DNA from: Bacteroidales bacterium
GTDB taxonomy: Bacteria > Bacteroidota > Bacteroidia > Bacteroidales > UBA932
Length of the DNA stretch: 64,000 nt
Direction of reading: 5' to 3'
Assembly: GCA_017447265.1 (NCBI GenBank)
Contig: JAFSOA010000016.1
Location: forward strand, 1-64,000
Below, piece after piece: positions 1-6,275 of the stretch (positions within the stretch are counted from its first letter, which is position 1; every line of letters starts with the position of its first letter). The notes under the pieces are model-generated. The model did not search any database. It was not told the origin of the DNA and saw only the letters and a list, made by a program, of their open reading frames with translations. Both the position numbers and the translations under genes were made by a program.

Positions 1-220
1 GCAGCCTGCGCGTCCGTCCCTTGACGGCGAACTTCTCCCTTTTAGCTGTCGCTACGCTCCGCTAACGGTCGAAGAACCTGCGCCGTCACGAGACGGGACT
101 CCCGCTTGGCCGCGTATTTCCTGCCGCTCACAAATCGTCGCCCCGCAGTCAGCCTCTGCTGCTGTTCGCGCCTGTTGGGCGGCAGAGTTTTCCTCGGCCG
201 GAAACGGAGGGGAGTGAAAG
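1..220. repeat. non-coding, palindrome-rich stretch upstream of parDE
   Basis: No convincing gene is visible. The stretch is GC-rich with several short inverted repeats. Positions 156-183 match positions 17733-17760 at 26 of 28 bases, and both copies contain a hairpin of the type CGCCT-GTT-(G/A)GGCG. It is probably a dispersed intergenic repeat remnant. Confidence 0.4.
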
Positions 221-252
221 TTTGCAAAATATAAGAATAGTTCTTATATTTG
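221..252 (+). promoter_or_regulatory. parDE promoter with overlapping palindromic operator
   Basis: A TTTG at 221-224 and TATATTTG at 245-252 are spaced by 20 nt, matching the Bacteroidetes -33/-7 consensus. A perfect 11-bp inverted repeat (227-237 and 241-251, 3-nt spacer) overlaps the -7 box. This is what is expected for autorepression by a ribbon-helix-helix antitoxin. The ATG at 258 lies about where transcription should start, so the message may be leaderless. Confidence 0.65.
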
Positions 253-257
253 CTATT

Positions 258-506
258 ATGAAGACAACAACCATAGCACTTGGATCGCATCTGGAGGCCT
301 TTGTGCAGGAGTCTGTCACTTCCGGGCGATACAACAATGTCAGCGAAGTAATCAGAGCCGGAGTCAGACTGCTGGAAGAAAAGGAGAAGGCGCTGATGCA
401 GCTCGATGCAGCTCTTCTGGAAGGAGAGATGAGTGGATATACTGTGATGACGAAAGAAGAACTGATCAAAGAGCTCGAAGATGAAGCAAATACTATTCTC
501 CGGTAA
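258..506 (+). CDS. ParD/CC2985-type antitoxin
   Basis: Predicted 82-residue antitoxin of a type II module that neutralises the ParE-like toxin encoded next to it and represses its own promoter. The N-terminal third looks like a ribbon-helix-helix segment, followed by the family-typical stretch with NNVSEVIRAGVRLLEE and an acidic helical C-terminus that would wrap the toxin. The ATG at 258 is preferred over an upstream TTG at 222, because that TTG lies within the -33 element. The gene overlaps the toxin gene by 26 bp, the usual arrangement of co-translated TA pairs. The family call rests on motif and context only. Confidence 0.8.
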   Translation: MKTTTIALGSHLEAFVQESVTSGRYNNVSEVIRAGVRLLEEKEKALMQLDAALLEGEMSGYTVMTKEELIKELEDEANTILR

Positions 507-765
507 GGCCCGGCAAGATTTACTGGCAATCAAGACCTATACGGAATCTCTCTGGTCAGCGCAGCAGTCCATTTATTATCGCGACCTATTGCTGGATGAA
601 GGCTTCTCCATTCCTGAAAGAGAAGATATCATCTCATATCCGACATACAAAGCGTATTCGTATACGCATTGCGGACATCACTTTATCTTCTTTCAATCGA
701 CAGGGAGCGAAATACGAATAGTTCGTATTCTTCACGAGAAAATGAGCTTTGCGAATCATCTTTAA
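481..765 (+). CDS. ParE/RelE-superfamily toxin
   Basis: A 94-residue protein with the shape of ParE toxins: an N-terminal helical hairpin starting with KARQDLLAIKTYTESLW, a central strand with the aromatic patch YTHCGHHFIFFQ, and the C-terminal IRIVRILHEKM typical of ParE. ParE relatives poison DNA gyrase, whereas RelE relatives cleave mRNA; sequence alone favours ParE because of the C-terminal motif and the ParD-like partner. It starts inside the antitoxin gene. A 69-bp hairpin repeat follows shortly after the stop and may end the transcript. Confidence 0.78.
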   Translation: MKQILFSGKARQDLLAIKTYTESLWSAQQSIYYRDLLLDEGFSIPEREDIISYPTYKAYSYTHCGHHFIFFQSTGSEIRIVRILHEKMSFANHL

Positions 766-773
766 AGAGACGG

Positions 774-842
774 AAAACTGACGCTCAAGCCCAATGGCCA
801 CAGAATGGCTCTCCGCTCCGCCGCGGCCATTCTGTGGCCGAG
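774..842. repeat. 69-bp hairpin repeat, copy A (after parDE)
   Basis: Contains a long palindrome, GGCCACAGAATGGC paired with GCCATTCTGTGGCC. It is about 88% identical to positions 1609-1677, which lie directly after the hicAB module. It could act as a terminator or be a dispersed REP-like element. Confidence 0.7.
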
Positions 843-965
843 TCTTTTCACATTTACAATTTTTAATATCCGTTTAAAAACGTTTATAAACGGGTATACT
901 CGTTTTGCCTATGGATAAACTAGGGCATAAAGAATACCTTGCACCGTGAAAAGAAATTCCAATTG

Positions 966-999
966 TTTGAGTTTATATCGCAAAAATGTGCTATATTTG
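966..999 (+). promoter_or_regulatory. hicAB promoter
   Basis: TTTG at 966-969 and TATATTTG at 992-999 (22-nt spacing) fit the Bacteroidetes -33/-7 elements. The hicA ATG follows 15 nt after the -7 box, so the leader is very short. Confidence 0.55.
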
Positions 1000-1013
1000 T
1001 AATCGAATCGAAG

Positions 1014-1205
1014 ATGACGTGGAATGAGTTCAGGAAGATGATTCTCCGCAAGGGTTGGAAATTGGAGCGGCATGGTGGGAAACACGATATCTATCGTAAA
1101 ACTGGACGTGCTGATCCGTTACTGGTAGAAAGGCATTGGAACGAAGAAATCAAACCGAACTTGCAGAAGAGACTTTTCAAACAAGTCGATGGTGACGAAA
1201 AGTAG
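1014..1205 (+). CDS. hicA: HicA-family mRNA interferase toxin
   Basis: A 63-residue predicted RNase toxin that cleaves mRNA independently of ribosomes. It has the compact dsRBD-like HicA pattern: an N-terminal FRKMILRKGWKLER helix-strand, then the strand with GGKHDIYRK that contains the catalytic histidine, and a basic C-terminus. I place the start at the ATG at 1014 because it follows the -7 box at 992-999; a longer reading frame begins upstream of the promoter. The antitoxin gene starts 7 bp downstream, so the two are one operon. Confidence 0.82.
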   Translation: MTWNEFRKMILRKGWKLERHGGKHDIYRKTGRADPLLVERHWNEEIKPNLQKRLFKQVDGDEK

Positions 1206-1211
1206 AAAGAA

Positions 1212-1610
1212 ATGAAAACGCTAGTAATTATAGAAAAAGACCAGACGGGCTATGCCGCCTACACAGACAATTTGACCACTGTCCTTCATGGAAGCGGGAC
1301 TACTGTCCGGAATGCCAAAGAAGAACTGATGGCGGGTTATCATGAATTGCTTGATTATTACGCTGCCAGTGGTGAAACCCTTCCGGAGGAACTCAAAGAT
1401 TTGACCTTTGAGTACAAGTACGATATTTCCGCGATGTTCAATGTGTTCGATTTCCTGAATGCATCCAAGTTTGCCGAATGGGTTGGCATTTCTCCCAGCT
1501 TGATGCGTCATTACAAGAGTGGGAATACCTATATTTCTCAAAAACAGGCAAAGAAAATCGAATCTGGCCTGCACAGGATTGGCCAGGAATTCATCTCTTT
1601 CACTTTGTAA
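1212..1610 (+). CDS. hicB: HicB-family antitoxin
   Basis: A 132-residue partner of the preceding HicA. The N-terminal half is the degenerate RNase-H-like HicB fold that blocks the toxin (MKTLVIIEKDQTGYAAY...). The C-terminal half carries a helix-turn-helix (FAEWVGISPSLMRHYKSG) that would bind the operon's promoter. The toxin-first gene order is normal for hicAB. A copy of the 69-bp hairpin repeat begins at the stop codon. Confidence 0.82.
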   Translation: MKTLVIIEKDQTGYAAYTDNLTTVLHGSGTTVRNAKEELMAGYHELLDYYAASGETLPEELKDLTFEYKYDISAMFNVFDFLNASKFAEWVGISPSLMRHYKSGNTYISQKQAKKIESGLHRIGQEFISFTL

Positions 1611-1677
1611 AACTGACGGTCAAGCCCAATGGCCACAGAATGGCGCTGCGCCTCGCCACGGTCATTCTGTGGCCGAC
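1609..1677. repeat. 69-bp hairpin repeat, copy B (after hicAB)
   Basis: Second copy of the repeat at 774-842, with the same GGCCACAGAATGGC palindrome core and compensated changes in the spacer between the arms. It starts at the hicB stop codon. Confidence 0.7.
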
Positions 1678-1703
1678 ACCCGGGACAGGCGCGGGGAGGG
1701 GAT

Positions 1704-1748
1704 ACAACAAAGCCGCCCTGCATACCGGGGCGGCTTTGTTGTTTTTGC
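1704..1748 (+). terminator. strong intrinsic terminator after hicAB
   Basis: Perfect 15-bp arms (1704-1718 and 1728-1742; ACAACAAAGCCGCCC and its complement) with a 9-nt loop are followed by a T-run. The A-rich 5' flank may let it also stop the convergent lipoprotein operon. Confidence 0.8.
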
Positions 1749-1802
1749 TGTTTTGTCGCCGGCCGCACAGAGCGTCAGACGCGCTGTGCGTGAGAGAAGA
1801 AA

Positions 1803-3164
1803 TTAGAAGGCGAGGGCAGAACGGACTTTTTTAATGGAAGTCTTATTGCCACCGCTCCAAGTACTACTGGTGGAAAAATAGTATGCCGAGCTGATATCTG
1901 TTGATGATTCTGAACATGACCAGTAATCCAAGAACATATTCGTTCCGCCTCTTGATTCAAAAGAATTAAACAGACCCTTATTGCTTAAATCTTTGCAAGC
2001 CTTGATCATTAAATTCCATTGGTTACCTGATGGCAGGAACCAGTCGGAATAGTCCTGGCCTGGCTTGGGGGTGCCATTATTGGCCATCGCCGCCTGGAAG
2101 GCCGGATAGGTGTCGTTGTTGTGTGTCGCATTGTACTGCAGCCCGCTCTCATTTGTAAAACTGTTATTGTAGTAATTACAATTTGTATGGTCAGATTTGG
2201 TGTTTTCAGTTTTCCATTTCATTTCCCCTCCTAATCCGGCATTGCGCATTGCGACGGCTAGGCCGTGAACATATGGCTTTTTCTCGTTCGTATTAGAGCC
2301 CAGATAACTAATCATGGCTACGGCTGAATCACCTGGCGGGGTCGCATCATTATTGATATAGAACTTTCCGTTGTTGGCAATGACGTTGCCGATGGTGGCC
2401 ATTTTGACCGTGCTTTGATAATACTTGCCGGCTTCGGTTGCACTTGCCGTAGCCTTGGCAACGTAGGGCTGGCCGTTGATGGTGGCGCTGAACCAGCATG
2501 TTCCGGCTTCCAATACGGGCAGAACAACATACATTTCGCTGGTAGCCGTTTCCGGCTCAACGGAGGCTAACACATTGCCTCCGGAGTCGCCGACCTGGAA
2601 CTTAGAGACATCCTTGGCTGTGCCGGCGAGATCCTGAATCATGAACTTAAAGATACTGAGTAGCGGCGTGGGTTGTGTGGTTACCTCAAGGGATGACGTG
2701 CTGGTGTGGAAGATACCTTCCCCGATGCGGAAATCCAGTAGTGTATCAAGCACTCCTTTCTGTTTTTCCAGTAAATCGGCCGTTACCTTACTATTTGAGT
2801 AGTCGTATAGATTCTTTCCGGAGTAAGGATAGATGATAGTACATGTCGTACCGTCAGTTAAATTTGATTTTACTTCGAATGAAATGGTAGCCGTACCATT
2901 ACCGTCTACATGCGTAATCTCTGCATTGACCGAATAAGTGCCATCTTTCTTATAGTGAAGGGCGAGATGTTCACCTACGGCCCAGGTCGCCGTGATCTTG
3001 TTGTCGCCGTTATCGGCCACGGCCTTTGTTATCGGAGTCTTCGGCGCCAACTGGGCAGTGATCGTAATCATTCCGTCCTTCCCGGTCGGCTGATTGTCCA
3101 TTTCCATCGTGTTGCAGGCCGCGATTGCAAGGACCATTGCAACGAATCCTAATATCTTTTTCAT
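1803..3164 (-). CDS. fimbrillin-like lipoprotein with Lcl-type C-terminal domain
   Basis: A 453-residue predicted surface lipoprotein. The SPII signal ends in a lipobox at about residue 17 (LAIAAC). Residues ~30-250 resemble the N-terminal domain of Bacteroidetes fimbrillin/Mfa2-like lipoproteins (ITITAQLAPKTPITKA, ATWAVGEHLALHY). The C-terminal ~150 residues look like the Lcl/DUF1566 fold, with DWFLPSGNQWNLM, DYWSCSESS and the final KKVRSALAF. The start at 3164 is chosen over the ATG at 3170 because an AAGGAGGT ribosome site sits 6 nt before it. It is the last gene of a six-gene operon that starts near 6156, probably exported and displayed at the surface. The exact ligand is unknown. Confidence 0.75.
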   Translation of the reverse strand: MKKILGFVAMVLAIAACNTMEMDNQPTGKDGMITITAQLAPKTPITKAVADNGDNKITATWAVGEHLALHYKKDGTYSVNAEITHVDGNGTATISFEVKSNLTDGTTCTIIYPYSGKNLYDYSNSKVTADLLEKQKGVLDTLLDFRIGEGIFHTSTSSLEVTTQPTPLLSIFKFMIQDLAGTAKDVSKFQVGDSGGNVLASVEPETATSEMYVVLPVLEAGTCWFSATINGQPYVAKATASATEAGKYYQSTVKMATIGNVIANNGKFYINNDATPPGDSAVAMISYLGSNTNEKKPYVHGLAVAMRNAGLGGEMKWKTENTKSDHTNCNYYNNSFTNESGLQYNATHNNDTYPAFQAAMANNGTPKPGQDYSDWFLPSGNQWNLMIKACKDLSNKGLFNSFESRGGTNMFLDYWSCSESSTDISSAYYFSTSSTWSGGNKTSIKKVRSALAF

Positions 3165-3179
3165 GGTCATACCTCCTTG

Positions 3180-3311
3180 CTAATAAGTAAACGGATTACC
3201 GCCGTTGGAATAATCGGTGGGATCACCCAGGCTCTGGCAGATGACGCCTTCCGGCTTCAGTTCCACCGTCTCAATGTGGGGTGTTACGTAGTGTAGTTTG
3301 TGGGTTGTCAT
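3180..3311 (-). CDS. small Y-x-P peptide, copy 1
   Basis: A 43-residue peptide that I do not recognise as a named family. It shares the core Y-x-[TSA]-P-x3-[TV]-[VLI]-E-[LV]-K-x-[EQ]-G with the peptides at 5848-6018 and 61795-61920 (here YVTPHIETVELKPEG), then a cysteine and an aromatic last residue. No signal peptide is visible. Its TAG stop lies 2 nt before the lipoprotein gene's AAGGAGGT, so translation of the two is probably coupled. Similar short proteins are, from memory, common next to fimbrillin-like lipoproteins in this order; a role in their assembly or sensing is a guess. Confidence 0.65.
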   Translation of the reverse strand: MTTHKLHYVTPHIETVELKPEGVICQSLGDPTDYSNGGNPFTY

Positions 3312-3321
3312 AGGAACAACT

Positions 3322-3459
3322 TTATTTGGTTTGATTTTTATCTTGATGTGTTTCTTTTTCTTTTCGCAGAGCCCAGAAGACAGACAGCACAATCGCAGGG
3401 ACCCACACGAAAAGAGTGAGCCCTGAGATGATGAGAAGTGTCAGTGTGTCTTTGTCCAT
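3322..3459 (-). CDS. very small single-span membrane peptide, copy 1
   Basis: A 45-residue reading frame with one hydrophobic segment (residues ~5-31) and a charged lysine-rich tail. It matches the 34-residue peptide at 6030-6134 along its length: M-D-x-x-T-L-x-L, G-x-T-L-x-V-W-x-P-A-I-x-L, W-A-x-R-K. That match, and the same position 10-11 nt ahead of a Y-x-P peptide gene, are the grounds for calling it real. It begins 27 nt after the upstream lipoprotein gene. The orientation N-out/C-in is inferred from the basic tail. The function is unknown. Confidence 0.65.
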   Translation of the reverse strand: MDKDTLTLLIISGLTLFVWVPAIVLSVFWALRKEKETHQDKNQTK

Positions 3460-3486
3460 AAAGGAGGGGAGATTCACCGGATGGGA

Positions 3487-5835
3487 TTATTGATTATCAA
3501 CTGTCCAGTTGGAAGGGATGCCATTAACACCTGTTGTCCAGTCGTTCATCGTAGAAGCCTTTACAAATGTTCCGCTTGCTGCGACGCCCGAAAGCCAATC
3601 TATAGTGCAATTGGTAGCCGAAATGTTTGTTGCAAGACACTTGATGTAGTTAAGTAAAGTACAGCTATAGAACATTCTTTGATAGCAATTATCGGCAAGC
3701 GTTGTTGCGGGCAAGTCCGGCGCTGCGGTAAGGCTACTGCAGTTATTGAACATATCAAGATAGCATTGTTTAGCCAAAGTCTGTGCTGGCAGTGTCGGTG
3801 CAGTTGCAAGGCCGGTACAGTTGAAAAACATTTCTTTATAGCAGTAATCTTGAAGCGTTTCAGCAGGCAAGGTCGGAGCAGCGGTTATCTTGCTGCAACC
3901 CTTGAACATACCGAAGTAGCAAGATGGCTGTAGTGTCGTTAATGGTAACAAGTTATTGGGAATTGTCTCCAAATTGCTGCAATTCCGGAACATATACTGG
4001 TAGCACCCTTCAGCCAAAGTGGATACACTCCCCAAGAAGTCTGTCGGAATCTCGGTCAACCCCGTGCAACCGTCAAACATATTTTCGTAACAATCCTTGG
4101 CTAATACGCTTGCCGGCAACAAAGACGCAGGAAGCGCAGTCAAACCTGTGCAACCGGCAAACATGTACGCGTAACATAACCATTTCAATGTCGTTACAGG
4201 CAGCAGGCCCGCAGGGATAGAGGTCAGTTGGGTACAATTCATGAACATATAGCGATAGCAGACTTCGTTCAAAGTGGTTACATTGTTGAATAAGCCTGCC
4301 GGGATGGCGGTTAACCCTGTGCAATTCTTGAACATACCTTCATAACAATCTTTAGCCAGCGTTGCTGCGGGCAGCAGATTCTGGGGAATCGTTGTCAATC
4401 GTGTGCAGCCTTCAAACATCAAATAGTAGCAATATTTAGCCAGATTCGTTGATGGTAGATCCGGGACCCTGCTTAGGGAAGTGCCATGGAACATTTCCCG
4501 ATAGCAATACTCTGTCATTTGAGTGGCAGGCAGTTCCGGCGCTACGGACAATCCCGTGCAATCATAGAACATCCCCAAATAACAGTCGTTTTTCAATGTT
4601 GTGGCCGGCAATACCAGCGACTTTATTTCGTGACTCTTGATTTTCGTTCCCGATTTGCCATCATAATTAGTTTTGCCTTTAAACAGATTACAGAAGGTAT
4701 AGTTTGCATCAAGGGTCAAATCGGCTGTAGCGAAGTTCGAACCTTTCACAAGGCTCATGATATTGCCATAAACATAGCAAGAATCGGAAGACTCGAAACT
4801 ATAATACTTATCCATAGATTCTGCATATGACGTGTTTGTGCCGCGGAACTTGATTCTGTCGCCCGCGTTTTCGAGCGTAACGGACCCAGTGTATGTCTCC
4901 CAAGAACCACGATTGATTTGATATTGTAACGTACGATCAGCAGGCGTCCCATATTTCGTGAACGATACGGTAGTCCCATCATTAATGGCCTCGAAAGTGA
5001 GCGGAGAAGTCAACTCATTGAACATATATATAGAGATGTTGTATAATGTTCCATTATTGAGGGTTGTGTTGCTTTTCTCATAATAATATTTATTTCCATT
5101 CTGGTGGTGGGTAGCCTCAATGACAAGCTTTTCATTACTAAACCCCGGGAGCGCTATATACAAACAGAGCTCGCCGCTTTGAGTGCTGTTTGGAGAATAT
5201 GTGTTTTCCAATGTGAGGCCCGTAAGTGAAAAGACCCCACTGCTACCATAATGCAATGTGACACTTTCAGGACGAAAGAAATTGCCCATTTCATCATAAA
5301 AGACAAATCTAATTATTGCCTGTTGGCTGACAAAAAATGCATTTTCGGTCGTCACTTCATAGCTGTCAATATGATTTACTATGACAGTATCCAAGGCATA
5401 GTTACACTTGCTGCTGATGCTTGTTGACCTCGTGTTAAGCGTACCATCTTGTCCAGCATAGTTGTTTGTTCCGTATGAGAGAATAAGTTGATCATTCTCC
5501 GCAACAGGACCATGAAGGATTCCTGTCAACGTGGTTGAATTCGAACCCACCGTTTTCGGCTGCAGGGTACCGGTCAAGGCTACCCCTTTTGTTTTATTAT
5601 ATACACTTACTTGTTCATTATTTGCCCAGGTGGCAAGAATGCTTTGGGTGTCGTGATCATAGTCAAGTACCTTTGTCGTAGCGGCTTTTGATGCATTCAC
5701 CGTAAGGACAAAGGTCTCGTCTTGACCGGGAACGATTTCTTCCGGGTCGGGCTGCAGGTTATCAACGCATCCGGAAACGAGGGAAAGAAGCGCAGAAAAG
5801 GCTACGAACAAACAGAAATAATATACTTTTCTCAT
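3487..5835 (-). CDS. fimbrillin-like lipoprotein with 12 leucine-rich CYxxMF repeats
   Basis: A 782-residue surface lipoprotein with an SPII signal (lipobox LVSGC, residues 19-23). Residues ~40-290 form a fimbrillin-like domain (ATWANNEQVSVYNK). From ~410 to ~725 there are twelve tandem repeats of about 25 residues built on LPATTLA-x3-CYxxMFxxCTxL-x2-P, a BspA/DUF285-like leucine-rich-repeat pattern. It ends with GTFVKASTMNDW and GIPSNW, the usual end of such Bacteroidales proteins. Relatives bind host or matrix proteins. The start is supported by AGGAGG 8-9 nt upstream, which overlaps the stop of the small peptide gene before it. The regular cysteines may be packed in the repeat core. Confidence 0.8.
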   Translation of the reverse strand: MRKVYYFCLFVAFSALLSLVSGCVDNLQPDPEEIVPGQDETFVLTVNASKAATTKVLDYDHDTQSILATWANNEQVSVYNKTKGVALTGTLQPKTVGSNSTTLTGILHGPVAENDQLILSYGTNNYAGQDGTLNTRSTSISSKCNYALDTVIVNHIDSYEVTTENAFFVSQQAIIRFVFYDEMGNFFRPESVTLHYGSSGVFSLTGLTLENTYSPNSTQSGELCLYIALPGFSNEKLVIEATHHQNGNKYYYEKSNTTLNNGTLYNISIYMFNELTSPLTFEAINDGTTVSFTKYGTPADRTLQYQINRGSWETYTGSVTLENAGDRIKFRGTNTSYAESMDKYYSFESSDSCYVYGNIMSLVKGSNFATADLTLDANYTFCNLFKGKTNYDGKSGTKIKSHEIKSLVLPATTLKNDCYLGMFYDCTGLSVAPELPATQMTEYCYREMFHGTSLSRVPDLPSTNLAKYCYYLMFEGCTRLTTIPQNLLPAATLAKDCYEGMFKNCTGLTAIPAGLFNNVTTLNEVCYRYMFMNCTQLTSIPAGLLPVTTLKWLCYAYMFAGCTGLTALPASLLPASVLAKDCYENMFDGCTGLTEIPTDFLGSVSTLAEGCYQYMFRNCSNLETIPNNLLPLTTLQPSCYFGMFKGCSKITAAPTLPAETLQDYCYKEMFFNCTGLATAPTLPAQTLAKQCYLDMFNNCSSLTAAPDLPATTLADNCYQRMFYSCTLLNYIKCLATNISATNCTIDWLSGVAASGTFVKASTMNDWTTGVNGIPSNWTVDNQ

Positions 5836-5847
5836 CGTATAATCCTC

Positions 5848-6018
5848 CTAATACCAAACTTGATTATCTTTTGAATAGCCATTCAGGGTCCCTGACAATG
5901 CATTAATGGTTTCAGTTTGTGTACTTACGCAGAGCATTCCCTGCGTCTTCAACTCCAATGTCTCCGATGTTGGAGAGATGTACATCATTTTGTGATTCGT
6001 GTTCATATTTTTGATCAT
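5848..6018 (-). CDS. small Y-x-P peptide, copy 2
   Basis: 56 residues from the ATG at 6018, or 52 from the ATG at 6006; I cannot decide between them. The core YISPTSETLELKTQG matches the Y-x-P peptides at 3180-3311 and 61795-61920. A cysteine follows the core and the last residue is tyrosine. Its TAG stop is embedded in the ribosome-binding site (TAGGAGG) of the lipoprotein gene downstream, so the two are translationally coupled. It lies 11 nt after the small membrane peptide gene. The function is unknown. Confidence 0.65.
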   Translation of the reverse strand: MIKNMNTNHKMMYISPTSETLELKTQGMLCVSTQTETINALSGTLNGYSKDNQVWY

Positions 6019-6029
6019 TGATTTCCAAA

Positions 6030-6134
6030 TTAGTCTTTCCGCACAGCCCAATAACTGGTCAGCAGGATGGCGGGAATCCATACGAGAAGGGTGACTCCGG
6101 CGAGGATGAAAAGGATGAGCGTGACGGTATCCAT
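6030..6134 (-). CDS. very small single-span membrane peptide, copy 2
   Basis: A 34-residue peptide consisting almost entirely of one transmembrane helix (TLILFILAGVTLLVWIPAIL) and ending in RKD. It is clearly related to the 45-residue peptide at 3322-3459. It is the first gene of the operon, starting about 22 nt after a TAGTTTTG -7 box. Conservation between the two copies at the amino-acid level despite many base differences argues for a translated gene. The role is unknown; it could be an inner-membrane partner of the lipoprotein or of the adjacent membrane-bound regulator. Confidence 0.65.
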   Translation of the reverse strand: MDTVTLILFILAGVTLLVWIPAILLTSYWAVRKD

Positions 6135-6155
6135 ACGTACTTGTATAATTTCCCG

Positions 6156-6163
6156 CAAAACTA
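6156..6163 (-). promoter_or_regulatory. -7 box of the six-gene lipoprotein operon
   Basis: TAGTTTTG on the minus strand matches TAnnTTTG. No TTTG is present at the -33 position, which is instead occupied by the phased direct repeats at 6174-6243. This suggests an activator-dependent promoter. Confidence 0.55.
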
Positions 6164-6173
6164 CAGCTCCCGC

Positions 6174-6243
6174 GCGTCAACACTGTCCCCGGTGCGTCAA
6201 CGCGCTGTCCCTTTTGCGTCAACTTTGTCCCTTCTGCGTCAAA
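6174..6243. promoter_or_regulatory. four phased direct repeats between divergent promoters
   Basis: GCGTCAA(C) occurs at 6174, 6194, 6216 and 6236, spaced by 20, 22 and 20 bp (about two helical turns). The first three are each followed by TGTCCC. The array fills the gap between the -7 boxes of the lipoprotein operon (minus) and of the AraC-type regulator (plus). It is a likely binding array for that regulator. Confidence 0.65.
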
Positions 6244-6259
6244 AACGCGAAATTTTTCT

Positions 6260-6267
6260 TATTTTTG
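6260..6267 (+). promoter_or_regulatory. -7 box of the AraC-type regulator gene
   Basis: TATTTTTG matches TAnnTTTG. The ATG at 6276 follows within 9 nt, so the transcript is nearly leaderless. The fourth direct repeat covers the -33 region, which fits autoregulation. Confidence 0.55.
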
Positions 6268-6275
6268 AACCCGGT

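Noticed and set aside
3650-4650. DNA-level tandem repeat array
   Set aside because: The periodicity is explained by the leucine-rich repeats of the lipoprotein; DNA copies have diverged while the protein pattern is kept.
6174-6243. Possible CRISPR array
   Set aside because: Units are 8 bp with 12-14 bp between them and only four copies; the promoter setting fits regulator binding sites.
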